This document shows positions 6,881-13,918 of a stretch of 23,304 nucleotides of DNA, in pieces (within the stretch, counting starts at the first letter, position 1; each line of letters starts with the position of its first letter). Below the pieces are notes generated by a model, which did not search any database, had not been told where the DNA came from, and worked only from the letters and a program-made list of their open reading frames with translations. The stretch lies in NCBI GenBank assembly GCA_934281565.1, contig CAKQXI010000026.1:1-23304 (forward strand), written 5' to 3'. This stretch comes from an uncultured Prevotella sp. (GTDB lineage Bacteria > Bacteroidota > Bacteroidia > Bacteroidales > Bacteroidaceae). The position numbers and the translations under genes are program-made.

Positions 6881-7756
6881 ATGATGACAACCAGTAATAA
6901 AGTTAAAGGTTTCGCGGCAGGCATTGTAGCAGCCGTATGTTATGGTACCAATCCGCTGGGTACGCTCCAGCTTTATGCCGATGGGTATAATTCGGGTACG
7001 GTTCTCGTCTATCGTTATGCTTTGGCGGTGTTGATGTTCGCCTTGGTGATGCTTTTCCGCAAGGAAAGTTTCAAGATAAAGTGGGGGCATACCATTCGCT
7101 TTGCTTTTCTTGGTGCATTCTTCGCCATGTCCTCCACCACCCTTTATTTGAGCTTTCATTATATGGAGGCAGGCATTGCGAGTACCTTGCTTTTCGTCTA
7201 TCCTATCATGACGGCTGTGTTGATGACGGCATTCTTTCATGAAAGAGTAACGTGGAGCACATCGTTGGCAATACTCTTGGCTGTGGCAGGGGTAGGATTG
7301 TTATACAAGGGTGACGGTGATGCGAAGTTGAGTACGGCAGGTTTCTCGCTTGTCATGGTCTCATCGTTGCTTTATGCGATATATATCATCTCGGTGAACC
7401 AGTGGCAGAACGATATGTCGAACATCAAGTTCACGTTTTGGATCCTTTTCTTTTGTTTACTGACCATTCTCGTATATTCATGGATGGCAGGTGATGATAT
7501 ACAACTCTTGCAGACACCGAAGCAATGGGCTTGTGGCATCCAACTGGCGTTGTTGCCAACGGTGTTGTCTCTTTTCTTCATGACCATCTCCATCAATCTC
7601 ATAGGCAGTACACCATCTGCCATCATGGGAGCCTTGGAGCCTGTGACGGCGGTTTGTATAGGTGTCTTTGTCTATGGAGAAACATTCTCACTCCGATTGG
7701 CAAGTGGTATCGTACTTATCTTGGCTGGAGTAGTATTGATAATCCTAAAAAAGTAA
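6881..7756 (+). CDS. EamA/DMT-superfamily transporter
   Basis: A 291-aa protein with about ten transmembrane helices arranged as two EamA repeats (roughly residues 8-140 and 152-288). The first helix has GFAAGIVAAVCYGTNP, and the second repeat ends with the typical ALEPVTAVCIGVFVYGE-type helix and LILAGVVLIILKK tail. Members of the drug/metabolite transporter superfamily export amino acids, metabolites or drugs; the substrate cannot be read from the sequence. Two adjacent ATGs at 6881 and 6884 are both possible starts. It is monocistronic, with its own promoter and a terminator hairpin facing the convergent ThrE-type gene. Confidence 0.9.
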   Translation: MMTTSNKVKGFAAGIVAAVCYGTNPLGTLQLYADGYNSGTVLVYRYALAVLMFALVMLFRKESFKIKWGHTIRFAFLGAFFAMSSTTLYLSFHYMEAGIASTLLFVYPIMTAVLMTAFFHERVTWSTSLAILLAVAGVGLLYKGDGDAKLSTAGFSLVMVSSLLYAIYIISVNQWQNDMSNIKFTFWILFFCLLTILVYSWMAGDDIQLLQTPKQWACGIQLALLPTVLSLFFMTISINLIGSTPSAIMGALEPVTAVCIGVFVYGETFSLRLASGIVLILAGVVLIILKK

Positions 7757-7774
7757 ACGGCTTAAAGATAAAAT

Positions 7775-7804
7775 GGGCAACTTCCATATCATCAGAAGCT
7801 GCCC
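7775..7804. terminator. bidirectional terminator hairpin
   Basis: GGGCAACTTC (7775-7784) pairs with GAAGCTGCCC (7795-7804), one mismatch, 10-nt loop, flanked by A-rich and T-rich sides. It sits between convergent genes ending at 7756 and 7840. Confidence 0.65.
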
Positions 7805-7839
7805 TTTGAAATAAACCTGTGTAGAACTGTGGAAGTTTC

Positions 7840-9327
7840 TTATTTAATTTCTACTTCATGTAAGTCAACAAACTCACCATTCTTTCTTTTTCTTTCTACA
7901 AGTGCATTGTAGAGTTTCCTCTTGCGGTCTCCCTCGATAAAGCGACGGAAGAAGATGTTAGGGATAGCCACACCTAATGCAATGCAAAGAATGGCAAGCG
8001 AAGCCTTGATAGCATTGTTCATGCCAACGGTAACCTCACCCACGACACCGTGCATATCAATGAATGCAAAGAGAGCACGATACATCAATACTCCGGGAAC
8101 CATAGGAATGACACTTGGAATGGTGATACATTGGTGAGGGGTATGGAACCAATGGCGAGCCTTGATGACAATGATGCTAATCAATGCAGAGCCAGCCAAG
8201 GAACCGATGCTCAATCCCATGTCAAGACCAATATTGCCATTGCTTGGACCTAAGTTTACGAAATTACGGAAGCAAACGGCAATGATACCACCCACGGCGA
8301 CCACTGGCAACAATCTTCTTGGAATACTGAAGATAGTAGAGAAGCCCATAGCTGATACAGCTGCTGCAATAGCATATTCCCAGTAAGCATGGTGAGGGGT
8401 CATCGTAAGGTCAGTAACGAAGTTGTTGATACCGCATATCTGGATAGCCATAGCGATACCAAATGCCATGGACAAGACCATCAGCAATGTATTGACGGCA
8501 CGGGTGATACCCACTTCTATATAGCCATCGAGCATATCGCTCACGAAATTAATCAATGGTACTCCCGGTACGATGAACAGGGCGCAAGCCATCAATGGAT
8601 GCCAAGGTGTGGAAGAAAGCATGAACGATGGCAATACATCTGCAATATTCGGGTTGAGTGAAAGGAAAGAGGTTGCCCATGCTATCAGTGTTGCCACGAA
8701 TGCGGCGATGCCAATAGCTACATAGTTGTTGCAGCCCTTGGTTGGCAAGAACATACGGAGACGGAAACCAAGTATCGCTGCCAGTGAGCAATAGAAGAAT
8801 GCAGGCCAGTCGCAACCGAACTGGATACAGAAGCCTCCACAGGCAAAGCCACCACCGATGGCTACTTGCCAAGGAGAGAAACTACGCTTGGTTGCCATAA
8901 TGTCTTTGAGGGCTTGCTCATATTGATCAAATGAATAGTTCTCGCTGATGGCACGCCATGTCAGTTTGCTCACCTGTGAGATAGAAGTAAGGTTGATGCC
9001 ATGTTTCTCACAACGCTGAAACTTAGTGAAAGAATGTTCTTCGTCGCTATAATTCACCATCAGTACATTATAGTTGACGAATAAATGGAGGTATCGCTCA
9101 TCAAGTCCTAAGTAGGCAGCGGCACGCTTCATCGTACGTATGATACGAGAAGTGTCAGCAGCACTTTCTACCAAGATCCTACCAGTGCGAAGCAAGAGGT
9201 CTAACTTATGGAGTAGTTCCGACTTGGATACTTCTTGGCACTTGCAATTGCTTTTGTCTTGGCATTTGCAAGTCTTGTTTTCTTCATTGTTGGCTAACAT
9301 AGCCTCTAATTCAGTCTCCTTTTTCAT
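7840..9327 (-). CDS. ThrE-type threonine/serine exporter
   Basis: A 495-aa membrane protein of the threonine/serine exporter family, with both halves in one chain. The cytoplasmic ThrE (DUF1212-type) part has LLLRTGRILVESAADTSRI at about 46-64 and leads into a first membrane block (about 150-300) with WHPLMACALFIVPGVPLINF. A ThrE_2-type second block (about 315-460) carries SVIPMVPGVLMYRALFAF. The substrate is probably a small hydroxy amino acid, by family. The extreme N-terminus is unusual: residues 20-31 contain a doubled CKCQ motif (C20, C22, C28, C30), not a usual family feature as far as I know and possibly metal- or redox-linked. The end KRKNGEFVDLHEVEIK is soluble. It lies 278 bp downstream of the YidE-like gene on the same strand; no promoter box is visible in that spacer, so readthrough is possible. 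Confidence 0.88.
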   Translation of the reverse strand: MKKETELEAMLANNEENKTCKCQDKSNCKCQEVSKSELLHKLDLLLRTGRILVESAADTSRIIRTMKRAAAYLGLDERYLHLFVNYNVLMVNYSDEEHSFTKFQRCEKHGINLTSISQVSKLTWRAISENYSFDQYEQALKDIMATKRSFSPWQVAIGGGFACGGFCIQFGCDWPAFFYCSLAAILGFRLRMFLPTKGCNNYVAIGIAAFVATLIAWATSFLSLNPNIADVLPSFMLSSTPWHPLMACALFIVPGVPLINFVSDMLDGYIEVGITRAVNTLLMVLSMAFGIAMAIQICGINNFVTDLTMTPHHAYWEYAIAAAVSAMGFSTIFSIPRRLLPVVAVGGIIAVCFRNFVNLGPSNGNIGLDMGLSIGSLAGSALISIIVIKARHWFHTPHQCITIPSVIPMVPGVLMYRALFAFIDMHGVVGEVTVGMNNAIKASLAILCIALGVAIPNIFFRRFIEGDRKRKLYNALVERKRKNGEFVDLHEVEIK

Positions 9328-9376
9328 GAATGTCTTTTGTTTTTTTTGTAAGTTGATTGTATTCGGGAATTTAAGA

Positions 9377-9510
9377 GAAGTTAAGGGAAGTTATCACTCC
9401 CTACGGTCGTTCGGGAAGTTAAGGGACAACGGCTTTATTAGTGAAGAGTGAAGAACGAAGAGTGAAGAATGAGTGAGGACAGTCCTTAAAGGCTATTGTC
9501 CCTTAACTTC
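9377..9510. repeat. large palindromic intergenic element
   Basis: GAAGTTAAGGGACAA near 9415-9429 is matched by its inverse TTGTCCCTTAACTTC near 9497-9511, with further partial pairing inward (GGCTTTA / TAAAGGC). The interior holds a heptad array (9441-9470). Left of it is another GAAGTTAAGGG copy (9378-9388) and a small CCC...GGG palindrome around ACGGTCGTTC. The element fills most of the spacer between the YidE-like and ThrE genes. Confidence 0.65.
9441..9470. repeat. heptad repeat, copy 1 (GTGAAGA-type)
   Basis: Four consecutive 7-bp units, GTGAAGA GTGAAGA, then ACGAAGA GTGAAGA. The same 30 bases occur exactly at 16299-16328 in another intergenic spacer. Confidence 0.8.
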
Positions 9511-9591
9511 TCTCTAACTTCTCTCTAACTTCTCTCTAACTTCTCTCTAACTTCTCTCTAACTTCTCTCTAACTTCTCTCTAACTTCTTTT
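9505..9591. repeat. 11-bp tandem repeat array (VNTR)
   Basis: Seven perfect head-to-tail copies of AACTTCTCTCT plus a partial eighth (AACTTCTTTT), ending 14 bp before the 3' end of the YidE-like gene. On the transcribed minus strand the unit is AGAGAGAAGTT. Perfect identity of all seven copies suggests recent slippage expansion, so copy number is likely variable between strains. Confidence 0.92.
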
Positions 9592-9605
9592 AAATTCCAT
9601 CTATC

Positions 9606-11294
9606 TTATCCGAAAACGAAAATGATAATCTGGATTGTCACGATGCGTAGGAACATGGCAAATGGATAGACATTGGCATAACCTACGGTTGGGGCATCGG
9701 CACTGGTCTGTTCCCTTACGTATGCCAAGGCAGATGGGTTGGTGTTGGCACCAGCCAATACACCTAATAGGGTGTAGTAATTGATGTGGAACACAAAACG
9801 ACCAATGATGCCACCCAAGATGATAGGTAGCATGGTGATGACGATGCCATAGATAATCCATATCAAACCAGATTCTGTTGCTACGGTCTCGATAAACTGT
9901 TCACCTGTACCTAAGCCAACGCAAGCCAAGAACATACAGATACCAATCTCTCGTATCATGAGGTTAGCGGAAATGGTGTTGTAAGTAACAAGGTTATGCT
10001 TAGGACCGAAGTAACCGATGAGAATAGCCACAATCAATGGTCCACCAGTCAATCCAAGGCGCAAGCTCTCTGAGATACCCGGGATGAAGAATGGGATGTT
10101 AGCCACGATACAACCGAGTACGATACCCAAGAAAATAGGAATAAGGTTAGGGTAGTTGAGGCGTTTCATCTGGTTACCCAATACTTTCTCTGTATGACTG
10201 ATGGCAAGTTCCGTACCCACGACGGTTACACGGTCGCCCATCTGTAGTTTCAAGTCTGGTGTAGCAATCAAATCAACGCCAGCACGGTTTACACGAGTGA
10301 TGTTAGTGCCGAGGTTGGAACGGATTTGCATCTGTGAAATAGTCTTGCCGTTGATGCCAGGCTTAGTGACAAGGATACGGCGAGTAATGAGTTCGTTTCC
10401 AAATTCTTCCCAAGTCATGTCCACTTTCTCGCCAAGCAAGGCAATGAGAGGTTCTTGTACGGATGGGTGTGCTACAACATATACTATATCGTTCTCGTTA
10501 AGGACAGTCTGTCCATTTACCATCTCCTTGTTGGTACTGTTGTCTGCTCGGTGGATCTGGGAGATCATGAAGTCACGTTTCAGCAAGTGGCGGATTTCCT
10601 TTACCGTATCGCCAAATATCATCTTGTTGGTCACCTTGATGGAGAAAGTATTGAGGGTCATGGCTTCCAAGTGACCAAAGCCACGCTTAGCCTGTGCTTC
10701 TTCCTCGTTTGTATTGATGCGGAGTGCATATCTCAAGATGATGAACGAGAGGATGACACCGAGCACACCCATAGGATAGGCGATGGCATAACCTGCGGCA
10801 ATGGAAGGGGCATCGATATGGCGCAAGTCACTGAATGCTTGTTGGGCTGCACCTAAGCCCGGAGTGTTGGTTACTGCACCAGAGAGGATACCAGCCATGG
10901 AGGTAATCGAAGTGCCTGAGGCATAGAAGATGCCAAGGGTCGTCATGATACTGATGGCAATGACGATGATACTGAGTAAATTGAGACTCTTGCCTCCGTT
11001 CTTGAACGAAGAAAAGAAACTTGGTCCTACTTCCAAGCCTATGGAGTAAACGAAAAGGATTAAGCCAAACTCCTTGAGGAAATGGAGCAAGTGCTCGTCG
11101 AGATTGAGCGAGAAATGTCCAAAGATAAGTCCAATGAAAAGAATCCATGCCAATCCTAAGGAAACACCTTTCACCCTAATTTTGCCTAAACACAAGCCCA
11201 AGGTGATGACCAACGCTAATATCATCACAGAATGGGCAACGCCGCCTCCCCAAAGGTCCGGGAAGCCGTAAAAAAGGTTTTTTATGATATCCAT
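9606..11294 (-). CDS. AspT/YidE-family putative transporter with two TrkA-C domains
   Basis: A 562-aa membrane protein of the aspartate:alanine exchanger (AAEx) family. Layout from the N-terminus: five or six helices (about 20-195) with the motif GAVTNTPGLGAAQQA near 139-153, two consecutive RCK_C/TrkA-C ligand-binding domains (about 215-290 and 303-373), and a second membrane block (about 383-562) with the paired motif AGANTNPSALAYV. The repeated G-A-x-T-N motifs are the family hallmark. The substrate is unknown; YidE-type members are mostly uncharacterised. The frame is open for another 114 codons upstream, but this stretch covers the divergent mnmA promoter and part of mnmA. ATG 11294 (MDIIKNLFYGFPDLWGGG), just downstream of a -7 box, gives the normal family length. 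Confidence 0.88.
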   Translation of the reverse strand: MDIIKNLFYGFPDLWGGGVAHSVMILALVITLGLCLGKIRVKGVSLGLAWILFIGLIFGHFSLNLDEHLLHFLKEFGLILFVYSIGLEVGPSFFSSFKNGGKSLNLLSIIVIAISIMTTLGIFYASGTSITSMAGILSGAVTNTPGLGAAQQAFSDLRHIDAPSIAAGYAIAYPMGVLGVILSFIILRYALRINTNEEEAQAKRGFGHLEAMTLNTFSIKVTNKMIFGDTVKEIRHLLKRDFMISQIHRADNSTNKEMVNGQTVLNENDIVYVVAHPSVQEPLIALLGEKVDMTWEEFGNELITRRILVTKPGINGKTISQMQIRSNLGTNITRVNRAGVDLIATPDLKLQMGDRVTVVGTELAISHTEKVLGNQMKRLNYPNLIPIFLGIVLGCIVANIPFFIPGISESLRLGLTGGPLIVAILIGYFGPKHNLVTYNTISANLMIREIGICMFLACVGLGTGEQFIETVATESGLIWIIYGIVITMLPIILGGIIGRFVFHINYYTLLGVLAGANTNPSALAYVREQTSADAPTVGYANVYPFAMFLRIVTIQIIIFVFG

Positions 11295-11321
11295 ACTACT
11301 GTGTAATTGAAATTTCGAGTG

Positions 11322-11329
11322 CAAAGTTA
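11322..11329 (-). promoter_or_regulatory. -7 promoter box for the YidE-like gene
   Basis: TAACTTTG on the minus strand, 27 bp before the ATG at 11294. It matches TAnnTTTG and lies back to back with the mnmA promoter. Confidence 0.65.
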
Positions 11330-11350
11330 CTACTTTTTTCTCATTTATGA

Positions 11351-11379
11351 TTGTGTATCGGGCTTTTTTTGTAATTTTG
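11351..11379 (+). promoter_or_regulatory. promoter of mnmA
   Basis: TTG (11351-11353) and TAATTTTG (11372-11379) with an 18-bp spacer, 23 bp before the ATG. Confidence 0.7.
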
Positions 11380-11402
11380 CACCAATATAAAGTATAAAAA
11401 GT

Positions 11403-12482
11403 ATGGATATTGATGAGATAAAGAATAAGCGAATAGCAGTGCTGCTTTCGGGTGGCGTGGATAGTTCGGTAGTGGTATGGGAGTTCGCTCGATTGGGCTT
11501 GCATCCCGACTGCTTCTATATCAAGATAGGTCCTGAGGAAAAGGAGGAATGGGACTGTTCTTCCGAGGAGGACTTGGAGATGGCTACTGCTGTGGCTGCT
11601 AAGTATGGTTGCCAGTTGCAAGTCATTGATTGCCATAAGGAATACTGGAATGAGGTCACTCGATATACAATGGAGAAAGTTAAGGCTGGATATACGCCTA
11701 ATCCCGATGTGATGTGCAATCGACTAATTAAGTTTGGTGCCTTTGACGAGAAAATGGGGCATAACTACGACCTCATTGCCACAGGGCATTATGCACAGAC
11801 TGAGATTGATGAGAATGGTGACAAGTGGCTTGTAACCAGTCCTGACCCTGTGAAAGACCAAACTGATTTCTTGGCACAAATCTATTCATGGCAGTTGAAA
11901 AAGGCTGTGTTTCCCATCGGGCATCATGTTAAGGATGAAGTGCGTGAGATAGCAGAAAGAGAGCACTTGGTGAATGCCAAGCGCAAGGATAGCCAAGGCA
12001 TCTGTTTCTTGGGACAAATCAATTATAATGATTATATCCGTCGTTATCTTGGTGACAATCCGGGTGATGTTATCGAACTGGAGACAGGCAAGCGTATAGG
12101 TGAGCATCGTGGCTTGTGGTATCATACCATTGGTCAGCGCAAGGGCTTAGGCTTTGGTGGTGGACCGTGGTTTGTTGTCAAGAAAGATGTTCCTGATAAT
12201 ATCTTGTATGTAAGTCATGGTTATGACCCTCAGACGGCTTATAAGAAAGACTTCCCTGTGCATGACTTCCATTTCCTTACTAAAGAGATAGAAATGAACA
12301 GGGTTACGTTCAAGATTCGCCATACGCCAGAATATCATCCTGCCACTATTGAGCATCTTGGCGATGGTAGACTGATGGTTCATGCCGAGGAAGCCATCCA
12401 TGGTGTTGCGCCTGGTCAATTCTGCGTGGTGTATGACGAGCATCATCATCGTTGCTATGGATCGGGAGAGATAACGGTATAG
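11403..12482 (+). CDS. mnmA: tRNA 2-thiouridine(34) synthase MnmA
   Basis: A 359-aa enzyme that thiolates U34 in the wobble position of tRNA-Lys, -Glu and -Gln, using ATP and sulfur from the cysteine desulfurase relay. The PP-loop LLSGGVDSS is at residues 14-22. The catalytic pair is C105 in NPDVMCN and C201 in SQGICFLG. Also visible are ATGHYAQ, the tRNA-contact segment KDQTDFLAQI at 151-160 (most homologues have KDQSYFL), and the C-terminal beta-barrel opening with WYHTIGQRKGLGFGGGPWFV. A small acidic insert (PEEKEEWDCSSEED) follows the second strand; similar inserts occur in the second MnmA paralogue that many Bacteroidales carry, so a further mnmA may exist elsewhere. It is monocistronic with a terminator 38 bp after the stop. 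Confidence 0.95.
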   Translation: MDIDEIKNKRIAVLLSGGVDSSVVVWEFARLGLHPDCFYIKIGPEEKEEWDCSSEEDLEMATAVAAKYGCQLQVIDCHKEYWNEVTRYTMEKVKAGYTPNPDVMCNRLIKFGAFDEKMGHNYDLIATGHYAQTEIDENGDKWLVTSPDPVKDQTDFLAQIYSWQLKKAVFPIGHHVKDEVREIAEREHLVNAKRKDSQGICFLGQINYNDYIRRYLGDNPGDVIELETGKRIGEHRGLWYHTIGQRKGLGFGGGPWFVVKKDVPDNILYVSHGYDPQTAYKKDFPVHDFHFLTKEIEMNRVTFKIRHTPEYHPATIEHLGDGRLMVHAEEAIHGVAPGQFCVVYDEHHHRCYGSGEITV

Positions 12483-12520
12483 GTTCTTGTTGCTGTTAAA
12501 TGCAGAAACTGAGGACGATA

Positions 12521-12566
12521 AAAAAGAAGCGTGCAAGCATTTTGAGATACTTGCACGCTTCTTTTT
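12521..12566. terminator. strong bidirectional terminator between mnmA and the small-peptide unit
   Basis: A perfect 17-bp stem (12521-12537 with 12550-12566; core GAAGCGTGCAAG) with a 12-nt loop. It is bordered by an A-run on the left and a T-run on the right, so it works in both directions. It is the common end point of mnmA (+) and the small-peptide unit (-). Confidence 0.9.
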
Positions 12567-12610
12567 ATTTCTAAAAACGTAATTACTTTCTCTTGAAAGA
12601 AGTCATGTCC

Positions 12611-12733
12611 TTATGCACAACCATAGCAACCACGACCTCTTGATAAAGCCTCACCATAAAGAGCCATGGTGTTCATGTAGCTTTCAACGAAAGACTTTAC
12701 GACATTTTTGATGTTTTCTATCATTCTTTTCAT
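12611..12733 (-). CDS. 40-aa small protein with amphipathic helix and C-terminal CYGCA
   Basis: A 40-codon ORF starting MKRMIENIKNVVKSFV. It forms a likely amphipathic, cationic helix (about residues 3-30: hydrophobic I, V, F, M, L alternating with K, E, N) and ends with the glycine/cysteine-rich tail SRGRGCYGCA (C36 and C39, CxxC spacing). An AGAAAGGAT ribosome-binding-like stretch lies 8 bp upstream, better than most genes here. There is no signal peptide and no recognised family. It lies downstream of a 29-aa membrane peptide on the same strand and upstream of a strong terminator, so it is probably the second cistron of a dedicated small transcript. A role as a membrane-active, signalling or modified peptide is possible but unproven. 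Confidence 0.6.
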   Translation of the reverse strand: MKRMIENIKNVVKSFVESYMNTMALYGEALSRGRGCYGCA

Positions 12734-12767
12734 AATAGTTATCCTTTCTCTTTTTTCATTAATACTA

Positions 12768-12784
12768 TGGGCTTTTCAAGCCCA
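12768..12784 (-). other. hairpin between the two small ORFs
   Basis: A perfect 7-bp stem (TGGGCTT/AAGCCCA) with a 3-nt loop, located between the stop of the 29-aa ORF and the ribosome binding region of the 40-aa ORF. No T-run follows, so it is more likely a processing or stability element than a terminator. Confidence 0.5.
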
Positions 12785-12814
12785 AAATCTCTCTTTACCT
12801 TTAGATGGATAGGG

Positions 12815-12904
12815 TTATTTACCCATTTCCATCTTCTTGTTTACTGCGACAGCCTGTGCTATCATAGCACCAACAACTGCCAAAATCATTACTGTTGTCA
12901 TCAT
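12815..12904 (-). CDS. 29-aa single-span membrane peptide
   Basis: A 29-codon ORF starting MMTTVMILAVVGAMIAQAV and ending VNKKMEMGK: one hydrophobic helix (about residues 4-21) with a short basic tail, so N-out/C-in by the positive-inside rule. No family is recognised. Its first ATG overlaps the stop of a possible 16-codon leader ORF (ATGA). It is the first clear cistron after a good -7 box at 12984-12991. The high hydrophobicity and size resemble type I toxin peptides and regulatory micro-membrane proteins, but no antisense RNA promoter was identified on the opposite strand. Confidence 0.55.
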   Translation of the reverse strand: MMTTVMILAVVGAMIAQAVAVNKKMEMGK

Positions 12905-12951
12905 AATTTTACATTCTTTTGTGGAGTCGCCATTCGACTCCTGTTTAACAT
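12901..12951 (-). CDS. possible 16-aa leader ORF overlapping a hairpin
   Basis: ATG at 12951 preceded by AAAAGGATA, with the product MLNRSRMATPQKNVKL. Its stop overlaps the start of the membrane peptide by four bases. A perfect 7-bp stem (GGAGTCG/CGACTCC, 12923-12941) lies inside it. The arrangement could give translational coupling, but so short an ORF may be chance. Confidence 0.25.
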   Translation of the reverse strand: MLNRSRMATPQKNVKL

Positions 12952-12983
12952 TATCCTTTTAACCAATCTTACCTTTTCGTTTG

Positions 12984-12991
12984 CAAAGGTA
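12984..12991 (-). promoter_or_regulatory. -7 promoter box of the small-peptide unit
   Basis: TACCTTTG on the minus strand, identical to the boxes of the EamA, LacX and menI genes, followed by a ~75-nt leader to the membrane-peptide start. No clear TTG at -33. Confidence 0.6.
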
Positions 12992-13082
12992 ATGCCTATT
13001 TTTTGAATTTCAGCCATAATGGCATGACAAAATGATGAATATTCGTTATTTTTTGATACAAGTCAAGTGACAGATGTATTTT

Positions 13083-13808
13083 TTATATATTCTTGACCAA
13101 TGTATCAAAGTCATGACAGAACTCTGTCATCTTATGGTAGAGTAGGTTGCTGCCCTCATTGGATAAGACTGAGTCGGGGAGAGGACCACTATTGATAGCT
13201 ACGGTGAAGATATTGGCTGCAACACCAGCTTTTACACCTAAAGGAGCATTCTCTACAACGATACCTTCCCATGGTTGGAGATTGTTGGCTTTTTGTAATC
13301 CCATTAAGTAAGGGTCGGGATTAGGTTTGCCACGCTTTACATCGTATGCAGTAACAATGTGGTTTTCATCCAGATAATCACCAAAGTCATTGAGTAGTCG
13401 TTGTATTAGGGGGCGTTGACCACTGCCTGTCACTACACCAATCTGCATACCGGCATCCTTAATCTTTTGCATGATTTCTATGACACCAGGAAATATCTTG
13501 GCAATAGGCATGGTGTGGAAGATTTCTGTCTTCACATCATACATCTTCTGGGCTTCCTCAAGTGTAATGTCTTTATCTTGTTGCTCTTTAACAAACATAC
13601 GGATGGTATCGATACCTCTTGCTCCCTCTGTGGCATAAGCGTCGGCAGCAGTCATGTGGATACCAAATTGCTTCATGGACTCTTGCCAAGCTACGGCATG
13701 ATTGGGCATACTGTCATATAGTACACCATCCATGTCAAAAAGAACGGCTTTAGGGTTGAATTCCCCAAAGCCGTGGCCTTTTAAGTATTTTGAAATAATT
13801 TCTTTCAT
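13083..13808 (-). CDS. HAD-superfamily hydrolase, beta-phosphoglucomutase-like
   Basis: A 241-aa HAD subfamily IA protein. Motif I is FDMDGVLYDSMP, with nucleophile and acid aspartates two apart, followed by an alpha-helical cap (about 40-105). Motif II is VVTGSG, motif III lysine is in KRGKPNPDPYL, and motif IV is VVENAPLGVKAG, where the usual second acidic residue (ED) is N. Such proteins dephosphorylate sugar phosphates or isomerise them. It is the last gene of the lysS-gpsA-pgi cluster, separated from pgi by a 110-bp palindromic repeat spacer. A TTG directly before ATG 13808 could add one residue; the ATG is preferred. About 20 residues precede the first beta strand, slightly longer than usual. 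Confidence 0.88.
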   Translation of the reverse strand: MKEIISKYLKGHGFGEFNPKAVLFDMDGVLYDSMPNHAVAWQESMKQFGIHMTAADAYATEGARGIDTIRMFVKEQQDKDITLEEAQKMYDVKTEIFHTMPIAKIFPGVIEIMQKIKDAGMQIGVVTGSGQRPLIQRLLNDFGDYLDENHIVTAYDVKRGKPNPDPYLMGLQKANNLQPWEGIVVENAPLGVKAGVAANIFTVAINSGPLPDSVLSNEGSNLLYHKMTEFCHDFDTLVKNI

Positions 13809-13821
13809 CAATTATTTTTTT

Positions 13822-13912
13822 AATGTTAAATGTTAAGTGTTAAATGTTAAATGAGGCATTCGCCCTTAATACCGTTAGGCAACTTAACATTTAACATTCA
13901 GCATTTAACATT
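13822..13912. repeat. palindromic heptad repeat (GTTAAAT-type) between pgi and the HAD gene
   Basis: The left arm (13822-13850) is built of 7-bp AATGTTA-type units. The right arm (13884-13912) is its inverse with 26 of 29 positions matching. The 33-bp centre contains no ORF. In RNA it would fold into a long hairpin inside the likely operon transcript. Confidence 0.8.
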
Positions 13913-13918
13913 ATTGAT

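Noticed and set aside
9505..9591. CRISPR array
   Set aside because: Units are 11 bp, perfectly tandem and without spacers; no cas genes nearby.
11295..11636. 114-codon N-terminal extension of the YidE-like protein
   Set aside because: It would run through the divergent promoters and into mnmA and has no family similarity; ATG 11294 is correct.
12767..13006. 79-codon plus-strand ORF over the small-peptide unit
   Set aside because: No promoter or ribosome site on that strand, and it is antisense to the better supported minus-strand unit.
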